From assembly GCF_016863295.1 (NCBI RefSeq), contig NZ_BOOP01000035.1, positions 101,952 through 151,053 of the forward strand: a stretch of DNA of 49,102 bases. The letters are read 5' to 3'. This DNA comes from Planotetraspora phitsanulokensis (GTDB lineage: Bacteria > Actinomycetota > Actinomycetes > Streptosporangiales > Streptosporangiaceae). Under the pieces are notes generated by a model. It saw nothing but the letters and a program-made list of their open reading frames with translations, did not search any database and had not been told where the DNA came from. The position numbers and the translations under genes are program-made. This document shows, piece by piece, positions 7,992 through 16,563 of this stretch; the first letter of the stretch is position 1, and the number at the start of each line of letters is the position of its first letter.

Positions 7992-10277
7992 TTGACTCTG
8001 GGACGCGACGACACCGGCCTCATCCCTCCCCCTCCCCGGCGGCGCCGGCCCTTCATCCCGGCCCTGGCGACTGTGGCCGCCGCCGCCCTGACACTCGCGG
8101 TGGCCCCGAGCGCCGGCGCCGCAGCCGGCACAGCAGTTGGTACAACGGCCGGTACAACAGCCACTGCGGCCGCCCCGCCCACCGGCTTCACAACCGTTGT
8201 CAACGTCGGCAGCGGCAAGTGCGTGGACGCGCGGGCCGCCGCCACCGCGAACGGCACGGCCGTCCAGCAGTACGCCTGCAACGGGACCGGCGCCCAGCTG
8301 TGGCAGTTCCAGGCGACCAGCGGCGGCTACTACCGCGTCAACGTGAGCACCAACACCGCCCAGTCGTGGGACGTCAAGGACGTCTCCGCCGCCGACAACG
8401 CCCCCATCCAGCTGTGGAGCTACTCCAACGGCAACAACCAGCAGTGGTTGCCCGTCGAGGAGGCCGGCGGCGCCTACCACTTCGTCAACCGGTACAGCGG
8501 CAAGTGCCTGGACGTGCCCGCGGCCTCCACCGCGGACAGCGTCCAGCTCGGGCAGTACACCTGCAACGGGACGGCGGCGCAGAGTTTCACCATGGGCACT
8601 CCCTCGACTCCCCCACCACCCCCCGGCACCCCCGACCTCGGGCCGAACGTCTTCGTCTTCGACCCGTCGATGCCCGCCTCGACCATCCAGAGCCGCCTGA
8701 ACTCCGTGTTCGGCCAGCAGCAGTCCAACCAGTTCGGCAACAACCGCTACGCGCTGCTGTTCCGGCCCGGCTCGTACAACGTCGACGTGAACGTGGGCTT
8801 CTACACCCAGGTCCTCGGTCTCGGCATGTCCCCCGACAACGTGACCATCAACGGGGGCGTGCACGTCGAGGCCGACTGGTTCCAGGGCAACGCGACCCAG
8901 AACTTCTGGCGCGGCGCCGAGAACCTCTCGGTGAACCCCCCGTCCGGCACCGACAGGTGGGCCGTCTCGCAGGCGGCGCCCTACCGCAGGATGCACGTGC
9001 GGGGCAACCTCAGGCTCGACGACGGAGGCTGGTCGAGCGGCGGCTGGATCTCCGACTCGAAGATCGACGGTCAGGTCAACTCCGGCAGCCAGCAGCAGTG
9101 GCTGACGCGCAACTCCCAGATCGGCAGCTGGACCGGTGAGAACTGGAACATCGTGTTCACCGGGGTGACCGGCGCGCCCGCGACCACCTTCCCCAACCCG
9201 TCCTACACGACGGTCGGCACGACGCCGGTGGTGCGGGAGAAGCCGTTCCTCTACGTCGACCAGGCGGGCGCCTACCAGGTCTTCGTGCCCGCGCTGCGCT
9301 CCAACGCCCAAGGCGCGACCTGGACCTCGGGGACGACGGCCGGCTCCTCGATCCCGATCGACCAGTTCTTCATCGCCAAGCCCGGCAACTCCGCCGCCGA
9401 CATCAACGCCGCGCTCGCCCAGGGCAAGAACCTGCTGTTCACCCCGGGCATCTATCACCTCACCGACACCATCAGAGTGACCAGGGCCGACACGGTGGTG
9501 CTCGGTCTCGGGCTGGCCACGCTCCAGGCCGACAACGGCGTCATGGCCATGTCGGTCGCGGACGTCGACGGCGTGAAGATCGCCGGCCTCCTCATCGAGG
9601 CGGGCACGACCAACTCGCCGCTGCTGATGCAGGTCGGCCCGGCCGGTTCGACGCAGAGCCACGCGGCCAACCCGACGTCGCTGCACGACGTGTTCTTCCG
9701 CATCGGCGGCCCCATCGCGGGCAAGGCCACCCAGAGCCTCGTGATCAACAGCCACAACGTGATCGGCGACCACATGTGGCTGTGGCGGGCCGACCACTCG
9801 GACAGCTCCCATCCCGGCACCGTCGGCTGGACGGTCAACCCCGCCGACACCGGGCTGGTCGTCAACGGCGACAACGTCACGATGTACGGCCTGTTCGTCG
9901 AGCACTACCAGAAGTACCAGGTGATCTGGAACGGCAACGGCGGCCGGACGTACTTCTTCCAGAACGAGCTCCCCTACGACCCGCCCAACCAGTCAGCCTG
10001 GATGAACGGCTCCACCCAGGGCTGGGCGGCCTACAAGGTGGGCAGCTCGGTCACCAGCCACGAGGCCTGGGGGCTCGGCAGCTACGCGTACTTCAACGTG
10101 AACCCGAGCGTGGTCGAGGCCCGCTCCTTCGAGGTGCCGAACACGCCGAACGTGAAGTTCCACAGCTTGATCACCGTCTCGCTCGGCGGCACCGGAACGA
10201 TCAGCCACATCATCAACGACACGGGCGCCGCGGCCAATTCGTCGCACCTCGAGTCCCCCCTGGTCAACTACCCGTAA
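7992..10277 (+). CDS. Secreted ricin-type lectin (CBM13) plus right-handed beta-helix protein
   Basis: 761 residues from a TTG at 7992, set by GAGGAGAT five bases upstream. A run of arginines, a hydrophobic segment and AGA-type cleavage sites form the signal peptide (about 1-45). Residues about 65-200 are a ricin B-type beta-trefoil with repeated QxW motifs (QLWQFQ, QQWLPV, AQSF). A Pro-rich linker follows, then about 550 residues matching a family often called coagulation factor 5/8-type or adenylyl cyclase in databases. Its repetitive VVLGLGLATLQADNG / VDGVKIAGLLIEAG pattern indicates a parallel beta-helix. A secreted glycan-binding, probably glycan-acting enzyme is likely; catalytic residues were not identified. 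A strong hairpin follows. Confidence 0.8.
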   Translation: MTLGRDDTGLIPPPPRRRRPFIPALATVAAAALTLAVAPSAGAAAGTAVGTTAGTTATAAAPPTGFTTVVNVGSGKCVDARAAATANGTAVQQYACNGTGAQLWQFQATSGGYYRVNVSTNTAQSWDVKDVSAADNAPIQLWSYSNGNNQQWLPVEEAGGAYHFVNRYSGKCLDVPAASTADSVQLGQYTCNGTAAQSFTMGTPSTPPPPPGTPDLGPNVFVFDPSMPASTIQSRLNSVFGQQQSNQFGNNRYALLFRPGSYNVDVNVGFYTQVLGLGMSPDNVTINGGVHVEADWFQGNATQNFWRGAENLSVNPPSGTDRWAVSQAAPYRRMHVRGNLRLDDGGWSSGGWISDSKIDGQVNSGSQQQWLTRNSQIGSWTGENWNIVFTGVTGAPATTFPNPSYTTVGTTPVVREKPFLYVDQAGAYQVFVPALRSNAQGATWTSGTTAGSSIPIDQFFIAKPGNSAADINAALAQGKNLLFTPGIYHLTDTIRVTRADTVVLGLGLATLQADNGVMAMSVADVDGVKIAGLLIEAGTTNSPLLMQVGPAGSTQSHAANPTSLHDVFFRIGGPIAGKATQSLVINSHNVIGDHMWLWRADHSDSSHPGTVGWTVNPADTGLVVNGDNVTMYGLFVEHYQKYQVIWNGNGGRTYFFQNELPYDPPNQSAWMNGSTQGWAAYKVGSSVTSHEAWGLGSYAYFNVNPSVVEARSFEVPNTPNVKFHSLITVSLGGTGTISHIINDTGAAANSSHLESPLVNYP

Positions 10278-10311
10278 GGGGCGCCGGCTCGCGGATTCGG
10301 CAACTCACGGT

Positions 10312-10344
10312 GAAGCCCGCGCCGCTCCCGGCGGCGCGGGCTTC
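10312..10344 (+). terminator. Strong hairpin terminator after the beta-helix gene
   Basis: A perfect 14-bp stem (10312-10325 with 10331-10344) and 5-base loop lie 34 bases past the stop. There is no T tract. Being symmetrical, it may also stop the convergent kinase transcript. Confidence 0.8.
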
Positions 10345-10367
10345 CGCGCCATCGGCGGTGAAGTGCC

Positions 10368-11345
10368 TCAGCCGGCGGACAGCATGTCCTCCGTGGAGGA
10401 CCGGCGGACGGTCGGGCGTTCACGTTTGCGACGCACCGGCATCGTGCACCTGAATCCCCAACGACTCCGGACCCGGGCACCGAGGAGATCCTCGAGCCCG
10501 CGCTCGAGGCGGTTCGCGGGACCAGGCTCCGGCCGGGCACTGATCCACTTCTGGGAAGGAGGCGCGAGCCGGGCCGTCTCCGGACACTCGGAGCACTGCT
10601 CCTCAGCCGCCGGTCCGACGGCGGGGAGCCGGGCGACGAAGCGGGCACCGCCCGAAGCCGTGCCGTCCACCTCCAAGGTCCCCCCATGGGCTCTGATGAT
10701 CTCCCTGGCGATCGACAGGCCCAGTCCCGCCCCGCCCTTCCTGCGATCCCGGGCTGCGTCGAGCCGGGCGAACGGCTCGAAGATCCGCTCCCTGTCCGCG
10801 GCGGCCACTCCCCCGCCGTCGTCGGTGACGGACAACTCGGCCGCCTCACCGTCCCACCGCACCTCGACGCGGATCGAGCTCTTGGCATGGCGGTAGGCGT
10901 TGTCCACCAGGATCGCCACCACCCGCCGGACCTGGAAGCGGTCGGCGTCGACGACGACCCCGGCGTCACCCCCCGTCACGAGGAGCACAGGCGTCCCATA
11001 ACGGTTCCCGTAGCTCAAGACCTCGAGCCCGACCAGATGGGCCAGATCGAACCGTTGCCGGTCGATGGGCGCGGTGGACTGGGCCCGTGCGAGCGTCAGC
11101 AGATCGGTCACGATCGTCTGCAGGCGGTCGACGTTCCCCAGCGCGCGATCGAGCAGCTCGCACAGGTCGGTCTGCTCAGGGTGCAGCCGGGCCTCCTCCA
11201 GTTCGACGCGCAGCGCCGCGACCGGCGTGCACAGTTCGTGGGCGGCGTCGGAGGCGAACCGGCACTGCACCTCGGTCGGCGAAGGCTCCCGAGGTGCGTC
11301 GACGGCCGTGGTCTCACGGTCGGACGGTGGGATCGAGCCGGTCAT
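10368..11345 (-). CDS. Soluble histidine kinase without sensor domain
   Basis: 325 residues from an ATG at 11345 with GGAAGGA upstream. HisKA is at about 25-90 with the phospho-accepting H36 (SDAAHELCTPVAALR), and HATPase_c at about 130-244 with N, G1 (DDGGGV) and G2 (GGAGLGLSIA) boxes. There are no membrane helices, HAMP or input domain, unlike the close paralogue at 21856-23271, which shares the ELEEAxLHPxxTDLxxLLD stretch. Residues 245-325 form an unusual Arg/Pro-rich tail with no family match. The usual arginine of HELRTP is a cysteine. No response regulator adjoins it; it may be a remnant kinase or act with a distant partner. Confidence 0.8.
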   Translation of the reverse strand: MTGSIPPSDRETTAVDAPREPSPTEVQCRFASDAAHELCTPVAALRVELEEARLHPEQTDLCELLDRALGNVDRLQTIVTDLLTLARAQSTAPIDRQRFDLAHLVGLEVLSYGNRYGTPVLLVTGGDAGVVVDADRFQVRRVVAILVDNAYRHAKSSIRVEVRWDGEAAELSVTDDGGGVAAADRERIFEPFARLDAARDRRKGGAGLGLSIAREIIRAHGGTLEVDGTASGGARFVARLPAVGPAAEEQCSECPETARLAPPSQKWISARPEPGPANRLERGLEDLLGARVRSRWGFRCTMPVRRKRERPTVRRSSTEDMLSAG

Positions 11346-11480
11346 CGATGGTTCCTTCCTTGGTCGGGCTTTGTCGGCCACTCGCCACCATTCCAGACAA
11401 CCACGATCGACCGGCCCATAGCGTCTTTGACCAGGCCCTATCCAGACACGGACCAGCAGGGCCACCCTGAGCCCTCAAAC

Positions 11481-11506
11481 TGTGCCATAGGGCACATAAT
11501 GGACGA
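11481..11506 (+). promoter_or_regulatory. Leaderless promoter and TGTGCC-N4-GGCACA operator of first MmyB regulator
   Basis: The 16-base inverted repeat (11481-11496) overlaps a -10 hexamer CATAAT (11495-11500) lying 6 bases before the ATG, the leaderless layout. The same layout recurs before the second regulator at 12369-12394, so autoregulation is likely. Confidence 0.6.
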
Positions 11507-12373
11507 ATGGACCGCCTCGTGAGGCTGGGGGACTTCCTCCGCTCACGCCGAGCCCGCCTCCAGCCCGTCGAGGCGGGAACGGTCGCTCATGGCCGTCGAC
11601 GGGTCCCTGGACTGCGGCGTGAGGAGCTGGCGCGACTCGCCGGCGTCAGCGTCGAGTACTACACCCGGCTGGAACAGGGCCGCAGCAGGAACGCCTCCCC
11701 TACGGTGCTCGACGCCATCGCCCGCGCGCTCCGGCTCAACGAGACCGAACGTGATCACCTGTTCGCGCTGGCCAGCCCCCTTCTGCACCCGATCCGCGAT
11801 CATCCCGGCACCAGGCAGCGGGTGCCGCCCGCCACCTACGAGTTGCTGGACACCCTGGAGCAGGCCGGCGTCCCCGCGTGCGTGCTCAGCCGGTGCCTGG
11901 ACGTCTTGGTCGCCAACCGGCCGTACCGTGCCCTGCTGATGTGGTCGGACGACAGACCGGCCCGGGACAGGAACCTGGCGAGGTTCTGCTTCCTGGATCC
12001 GAGCGCACGCGAGTTGTACGCCGACTGGGAGACCGTGGCGGCCGACCTCACCGCGGTTCTCCATTTCGCGGTCGGCAGGCATCCCGGCGAGCCGAAACTC
12101 AACGAGCTGATCGGAGAGTTGCTCGAAGACGAGGACTTCAGGCGGGTGTGGGCCGCCCACCACGTCCACGAACGGACCTCGGGAACGAAGGGCTTCCATC
12201 ATCCGATCGCCGGAGACATAACGACGACTTACCAGATCCTGCGCCTCCCCGAGGAGCAGGAGCAGTTCCTGTGTGTCTGCACGGCCGCCCGGGGATCACC
12301 GTCCGCCTCGTCCTTGGCCCTGCTCGTCAAGTGGGCGACATCCGGCGATGCCCCTCACCACGACCAAAAGTGA
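11507..12373 (+). CDS. XRE-family regulator with MmyB-like ligand-binding domain (copy 1)
   Basis: 288 residues. The N-terminal helix-turn-helix (about 30-85) includes GLRREELARLAGVSVEYYTR and the typical LEQGR. The C-terminal 180 residues are the MmyB-type PAS-like ligand-binding domain (NLARFCFLDPSARELYADWE, with GTKGFHHPIAGD near the end). Such proteins in actinobacteria usually regulate adjacent oxidoreductase genes or themselves. Here the neighbour is a second, paralogous copy starting 22 bases downstream. The ATG is right after a -10-like hexamer, so translation is probably leaderless. Confidence 0.88.
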   Translation: MDRLVRLGDFLRSRRARLQPVEAGTVAHGRRRVPGLRREELARLAGVSVEYYTRLEQGRSRNASPTVLDAIARALRLNETERDHLFALASPLLHPIRDHPGTRQRVPPATYELLDTLEQAGVPACVLSRCLDVLVANRPYRALLMWSDDRPARDRNLARFCFLDPSARELYADWETVAADLTAVLHFAVGRHPGEPKLNELIGELLEDEDFRRVWAAHHVHERTSGTKGFHHPIAGDITTTYQILRLPEEQEQFLCVCTAARGSPSASSLALLVKWATSGDAPHHDQK

Positions 12374-12394
12374 CGTAAAGCACATACTGGACAC
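12369..12394 (+). promoter_or_regulatory. Duplicated leaderless promoter and operator of second MmyB regulator
   Basis: Aligned without gaps to 11481-11506, it keeps GTG, GCACATA and TGGAC and has CATACT (12383-12388) exactly 6 bases before the ATG. It overlaps the stop codon of the first regulator. The dyad is decayed compared with copy 1. Confidence 0.5.
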
Positions 12395-13279
12395 ATGAAC
12401 CGCCTCGTGAAGCTGGGGGACTTCCTCCGCTCACGCCGAGCCCGCGTCGACCCCGAAAGCGTCGGGTTGATCGTTCGCGGACACAGACGCGTCACCGGGC
12501 TGCGCCGCGAGGAACTGGCCCAACTCGCCGGCGTCAGCGTCGACTACTACACCCGGCTGGAACAGGGCCGCAGCAAGAACGCCTCCCCCGTGGTGCTCGA
12601 CGCCATCGCCCGCGCACTTCAACTCGGCGAGACAGAACGCAAACACCTGTTCCATCTCGCCAACCCCATCTGCATCCCGACCCGCTGCGGGAAGGTCCGC
12701 CCTCAACGCGTACGCCAGGCGACCCACATCCTGCTCGACACCCTGGAGCGCGGCGACATCCCGGCCGCCGTGATCGGCCTTGGTACGGACATCCTCGCCG
12801 CCAACCTGATGTTCCGCGCCATGATGACCGGCTTCGACGCCATGTCGCCACGCGAACGCAACCTGGCGAGATTCGTCTTCCTGGATCCCCGGTCCCGGGC
12901 GCTCCACCTCGACTGGGAGGTCATCGCGGCCGACGCCACCGCCATGCTGCGCTTCTCCATCGGCAGGCATCAGCACGACCCTCGGCTCCATGAGCTGACC
13001 ATGGAGCTCTGCCTGCACAGCGAAGACTTCCGGCGGATCTGGGACGAACACCACGTCATCGATCGCATCTCCGGGACCAAGCGCTACCAGCACCCGGCCG
13101 TCGGCGCGTTCACCCTCGGCTACCAGGCGCTCACCCTTCCCGGGGACGCCGACCAGATGCTGCTGATCTACACCGACGATCCCGCCTCGCCGTCCGGGAG
13201 CGCCCTCCAACTCCTCGCCAAGTGGGCGAGATCCAGCGACTACGACGCCTCGGACTCCCCAGCCCGTTCCCCAGCCTGA
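12395..13279 (+). CDS. XRE-family regulator with MmyB-like ligand-binding domain (copy 2)
   Basis: 294 residues, co-linear with copy 1 across the whole length: the same NRLVKLGDFLRSRRAR opening, GLRREELAQLAGVSVDYYTR helix-turn-helix, NLARFVFLDPRSRALHLDWE and GTKRYQHPAVGAF. The first 50 coding bases are almost identical to copy 1 while later parts have drifted, so this is an old tandem duplication with a conserved DNA-binding end. The differing ligand domains suggest two effectors read on similar operators. No target gene apart from the regulators themselves is evident. Confidence 0.88.
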   Translation: MNRLVKLGDFLRSRRARVDPESVGLIVRGHRRVTGLRREELAQLAGVSVDYYTRLEQGRSKNASPVVLDAIARALQLGETERKHLFHLANPICIPTRCGKVRPQRVRQATHILLDTLERGDIPAAVIGLGTDILAANLMFRAMMTGFDAMSPRERNLARFVFLDPRSRALHLDWEVIAADATAMLRFSIGRHQHDPRLHELTMELCLHSEDFRRIWDEHHVIDRISGTKRYQHPAVGAFTLGYQALTLPGDADQMLLIYTDDPASPSGSALQLLAKWARSSDYDASDSPARSPA

Positions 13280-13318
13280 CCGACCTGACATGTGAGCTCA
13301 ATGTCCGGTTAAGAACTC

Positions 13319-13351
13319 TGTGACGCCCCGGTGACATCCCGTCGTTAGCGT
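13319..13351 (+). promoter_or_regulatory. Candidate PHO box and leaderless promoter of 5'-nucleotidase gene
   Basis: GTGAC occurs at 13320 and 13331, an 11-base period. On the minus strand these read TGTCACCGGGG and CGTCACAGAGT, resembling the 11-base direct-repeat units of the Streptomyces PhoP box (GKTCAYYYRSG). A -10-like TAGCGT (13346-13351) sits 7 bases before the ATG. Phosphate control of a secreted nucleotidase is biologically sensible; the match is partial. Confidence 0.45.
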
Positions 13352-13358
13352 CGCAGGA

Positions 13359-15143
13359 ATGTCCTCCAAGATCGGCAAGGTCCTGGCCGCCGGCGCCGCC
13401 GTCGCGACGATCGGCGTCCTGGCCCCCAGCGTCCCCGCCACCGCGTCTTCCGGCCTCTCGTCCTCCGGTCACCCGGTGAAGGTCACCGTGATGGCCAGCT
13501 CCGACATCCACGGAAACGCCGTCAACTGGGATTACTTCAAGAACGCCGAGTACGACGACAGCGCGCACAACGACGTCGGCCTGGCGAAGATCTCCACCCT
13601 GGTCAACCAGATCCGCGCCGACCGCGGCGCCGACCACACGTTGTTGTTCGACTCCGGCGACACCATCCAGGGCACCCCGCTCGACTACTACTACGCGAAG
13701 GTCGAGCCGGTCACCGAGACCGGCAAGACTCACCCGATGGCCAAGGCGATGAACGCCATCGGATACGACGCCGTCACGCTGGGCAACCACGAGTTCAACT
13801 ACGGCCTGCCCCTGCTGGCCAAGTGGATCGACCAGATGAAGGCGCCCGTGCTCGGGGCCAACGCGGTGTCGGCGAGGACGGGTCTCCCGGCGTACCAGCC
13901 GTTCATCATCAAGACGATGAAGGTCAAGGGCGAAAAGCCGATCAAGGTCGGCGTCCTGGGCCTCACCAACCCGGGCATCGCGATCTGGGACAAGGGCAAC
14001 GTCGAGGGCAAGCTGAAGTTCCTCGACCTGGTCGCGACCGCGAAGAAGTGGGTACCGGTCATCCGCGCCAAGGGCGCCGACGTGGTGCTCGTCACCGCGC
14101 ACGCCGGCGACAACGGCATGTCCTCCTACGGCTCGGACCTGCCCGTGGAGAACGCCTCGGCCATGGTCGCCGAGCAGGTCCCGGGAATCGACGCCGTCCT
14201 GTTCGGCCACGCCCACAACGACGTGCCGCAGCGGTTCGTGACCAACAAGGTCACCGGGCAGCAGGTGCTGCTGACCGAGCCGGGCCGGTGGGGCCAGCGC
14301 CTGTCGGTGGTCGACTTCACGCTCACCAAGCAGCGCGGCAGGTGGACCGTCTCCGGCAAGTCCTCCACCACGTTGAACGCCAACACGGTCGCCGAGGACC
14401 CCAAGATCGTCGCGCTCATGAAGGAGCAGCACGACAAGACGGTGGCCTACGTCAACCAGGTGATCGCCCAGTCGAAGGAGCAGCTGTCCGCCGCGGAGTC
14501 CCCGTACAAGGACACCCCGATCCTCGACTACATCCAGAAGGTCCAGACCGACCTGGTCAGCAAGGCCGTCGCGGGCACGCCCGACGCGTCCCTGCCGGTG
14601 TTGTCGATCGCCGCGCCGTTCAGCCGCAGCGCGGTCTTCCCCGCGGGACCGGTGAGCGTGCGCGACATGGCCGGCCTGTACGTCTACGACAACACCCTGC
14701 TCGGGATCAAGCTGACGGGCGCCCAGATCAAGGACTACCTGGAGTACTCCGCCAGGTATTTCAATCAGGTCGCCCCGGGTGCGCCGATCGACCTCAGGAA
14801 CCTCACCAACGCCGGCGGCACCCCTGACTACAACTACGACCAGCTGTCCGGCGTGACGTACGACATCGACATCTCCAAGCCGGTGGGGCAGCGGATCGTG
14901 GGCCTGTCCTACCAGGGGCAGCCGGTCGCCGCCGACCGGCAGTTCGTCGTGGCGATCAACAACTACCGGCAGTCGGGCGGCGGCGGCTTCCCCGGCGTGA
15001 CCACGGCGCCCGTGGTCTACAACGCCCAGGTGGAGATCCGCCAGGCGCTGATCGAGTACGCCACCGCGTCCGGCACCATCGACCCCGCCACCTTCGCCGA
15101 GGCCAACTGGAAGCTCGTGCGCGAGGGCGTCCCGGTCTTCTGA
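13359..15143 (+). CDS. Secreted bifunctional 5'-nucleotidase / 2',3'-cyclic phosphodiesterase
   Basis: 594 residues with a signal peptide (about 1-30, ending PATASS). The metallophosphatase domain shows DIHGN (D49, H51), FDSGDTIQGTP, TLGNHEFNYG, a histidine in VTAHAGD, and GHAHNDVPQ, all dimetal ligands. The C-terminal 5_nucleotid_C domain covers about 370-590 with the substrate-stacking stretch NNYRQSGGGGFPGV. It should release phosphate from extracellular nucleotides (UshA/CpdB type). It has a possible PHO box and leaderless start upstream and a strong terminator downstream, so it is probably monocistronic. Confidence 0.92.
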   Translation: MSSKIGKVLAAGAAVATIGVLAPSVPATASSGLSSSGHPVKVTVMASSDIHGNAVNWDYFKNAEYDDSAHNDVGLAKISTLVNQIRADRGADHTLLFDSGDTIQGTPLDYYYAKVEPVTETGKTHPMAKAMNAIGYDAVTLGNHEFNYGLPLLAKWIDQMKAPVLGANAVSARTGLPAYQPFIIKTMKVKGEKPIKVGVLGLTNPGIAIWDKGNVEGKLKFLDLVATAKKWVPVIRAKGADVVLVTAHAGDNGMSSYGSDLPVENASAMVAEQVPGIDAVLFGHAHNDVPQRFVTNKVTGQQVLLTEPGRWGQRLSVVDFTLTKQRGRWTVSGKSSTTLNANTVAEDPKIVALMKEQHDKTVAYVNQVIAQSKEQLSAAESPYKDTPILDYIQKVQTDLVSKAVAGTPDASLPVLSIAAPFSRSAVFPAGPVSVRDMAGLYVYDNTLLGIKLTGAQIKDYLEYSARYFNQVAPGAPIDLRNLTNAGGTPDYNYDQLSGVTYDIDISKPVGQRIVGLSYQGQPVAADRQFVVAINNYRQSGGGGFPGVTTAPVVYNAQVEIRQALIEYATASGTIDPATFAEANWKLVREGVPVF

Positions 15144-15157
15144 GCCGAGTCGGCTAC

Positions 15158-15191
15158 GGGGATCCGGCGTGAATCTCCACGCCGGGTCCCC
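15158..15191 (+). terminator. Rho-independent terminator after 5'-nucleotidase gene
   Basis: A 14-bp stem (15158-15171 with 15178-15191, one G-U pair) and 6-base loop are followed by a pyrimidine tract ending TTTT. Confidence 0.85.
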
Positions 15192-15234
15192 TCCCTTTTC
15201 CGGCCTTTCGCTAATCTGGCGCCTGGAGGTACAA

Positions 15235-15834
15235 ATGGGGTTCATTTCGCGCGGTTTTCACGGCCGGCCCAGAGATGAGGGCGTGAAGCTGCCACCAGGC
15301 CAATACCTGGTCCACGACTTTCCGGTCCTGTCGGCCGGGCCGACTCCGAGGGTTCCGCTGGACCGCTGGGAGTTCGCCATCGACACCGAGGACGGGCGGA
15401 CACATCGCTGGTCGTGGCGGGAGCTGATGGCCCTCCCCAGCGAGACCCCCACGGTCGACCTGCACTGCGTCACCAAGTGGTCGAAGCTCGGCACCGCCTG
15501 GAAGGGGGTGTCCCTGGACACCCTGTTCGCCGACGTCGAGTCGAGCGCCGAGTACGCCCTCGTGTACTCCTACGGCGGCTACACGACGAACCTCCCGGTC
15601 GAGGACCTGCTCGACGGCAAGGCCTGGATCGTCTACGAGTTCGACGGGGAGGAGTTGGCCGCCGCGCACGGCGGCCCGGCCCGGCTCCTGGTCCCCCACC
15701 TCTACCTGTGGAAGTCCGCCAAATGGGTTCAGGGCATCCGGCTCCTGAACGAGGACTGGCCCGGATTCTGGGAGACGGCCGGCTACCACAACTACGGCGA
15801 CCCGTGGCGCGAGCAGCGCTACCAGGGAGATTGA
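15235..15834 (+). CDS. Sulfite oxidase-like molybdopterin oxidoreductase
   Basis: 199 residues from an ATG at 15235 with GGAGG five bases upstream. It is a single oxidoreductase molybdopterin-binding domain (SUOX/MsrP fold). C78 in TVDLHCVTKWSK is the expected molybdenum-ligating cysteine, and the LVPHLYLWKSAKWVQGIRLL end is family-typical. No signal peptide or haem domain is present, so it is a cytoplasmic, reductase-linked member. The stop overlaps the start of a flavin reductase that could be its redox partner. The physiological substrate of this actinobacterial subgroup is not known to me. Confidence 0.87.
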   Translation: MGFISRGFHGRPRDEGVKLPPGQYLVHDFPVLSAGPTPRVPLDRWEFAIDTEDGRTHRWSWRELMALPSETPTVDLHCVTKWSKLGTAWKGVSLDTLFADVESSAEYALVYSYGGYTTNLPVEDLLDGKAWIVYEFDGEELAAAHGGPARLLVPHLYLWKSAKWVQGIRLLNEDWPGFWETAGYHNYGDPWREQRYQGD

Positions 15835-16562
15835 ACGGCCGCAGACTGGTCTGGCGCATCGCCAGGCTGGTCGAGATTCGTGACGAGACCCCGAGTGCGC
15901 GCACCCTGGTGTTCCAGATTCCCGACTGGCCCGGGCATCTGGCGGGCCAGCACGTGGACATACGGCTGACCGCCGAGGACGGCTACAGCACCCAGCGCAG
16001 CTACTCCATCGCCGCTCCCGCAGACGGTGAACGGGTCGAGCTGACCATCCAGCGGGTGCCCGATGGCGAGGTCTCGCCGTACCTGTCCGAGGAACTCGCC
16101 GTCGGCGACGAGGTCGAGATCCGCGGGCCCGTGGGCGGCTGGTTCGTGTGGCGGCCGGACGGCACCGCACCCGTGCTGCTGGTCGCGGGCGGTTCGGGGA
16201 TCGTCCCGCTGATGGCCATGATCCGCGCCCGCCGTCAGGCGGGCAGCCGCACTCCGTTCCGGCTCGTCTACTCGCTGCGTGAGCCGGGCGAGCGCTACTA
16301 CGCGGGGGAGTTGCGCCGGCCGGACCCGGGCCTGGACGTGACCTACCTCTACACCCGCGTCGTCCCCGACGGCTGGGCCCGCCCGCCCGGCCGGCTCACC
16401 GTGGCCGATCTGAACACCGGCGGCTGGCCGGCCGACTTCACGCCCGCGTGCTACGTCTGCGGGCCGACCGGCTTCGTCGAGACGGCCGCCGACATCCTGC
16501 TCGCCATGGGTCACGACGCACGTGCGATCAAGACCGAACGATTCGGCCCCACCGGAGGGTGA
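15831..16562 (+). CDS. FAD/NAD(P)-binding ferredoxin reductase-like partner
   Basis: 243 residues from a TTG at 15831 that overlaps the preceding stop. FNR-type modules: FAD-binding RSYSIAAP near 63, NAD(P)-binding VAGGSGIVPLMAMI near 120, and the CGPTGFVE motif near 208. There is no iron-sulfur domain, so electrons probably pass from NAD(P)H via FAD straight to a partner, most simply the molybdopterin protein encoded just upstream. The start is uncertain because the ribosome site AGGGAGA abuts the TTG; translational coupling would explain this. Confidence 0.85.
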   Translation: MNGRRLVWRIARLVEIRDETPSARTLVFQIPDWPGHLAGQHVDIRLTAEDGYSTQRSYSIAAPADGERVELTIQRVPDGEVSPYLSEELAVGDEVEIRGPVGGWFVWRPDGTAPVLLVAGGSGIVPLMAMIRARRQAGSRTPFRLVYSLREPGERYYAGELRRPDPGLDVTYLYTRVVPDGWARPPGRLTVADLNTGGWPADFTPACYVCGPTGFVETAADILLAMGHDARAIKTERFGPTGG

Positions 16563-16563
16563 C

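Noticed and set aside
13131-15245. Long open frame of about 700 codons antisense to the 5'-nucleotidase
   Set aside because: Produced by GC-rich third positions of the real gene; low-complexity composition and no domain.
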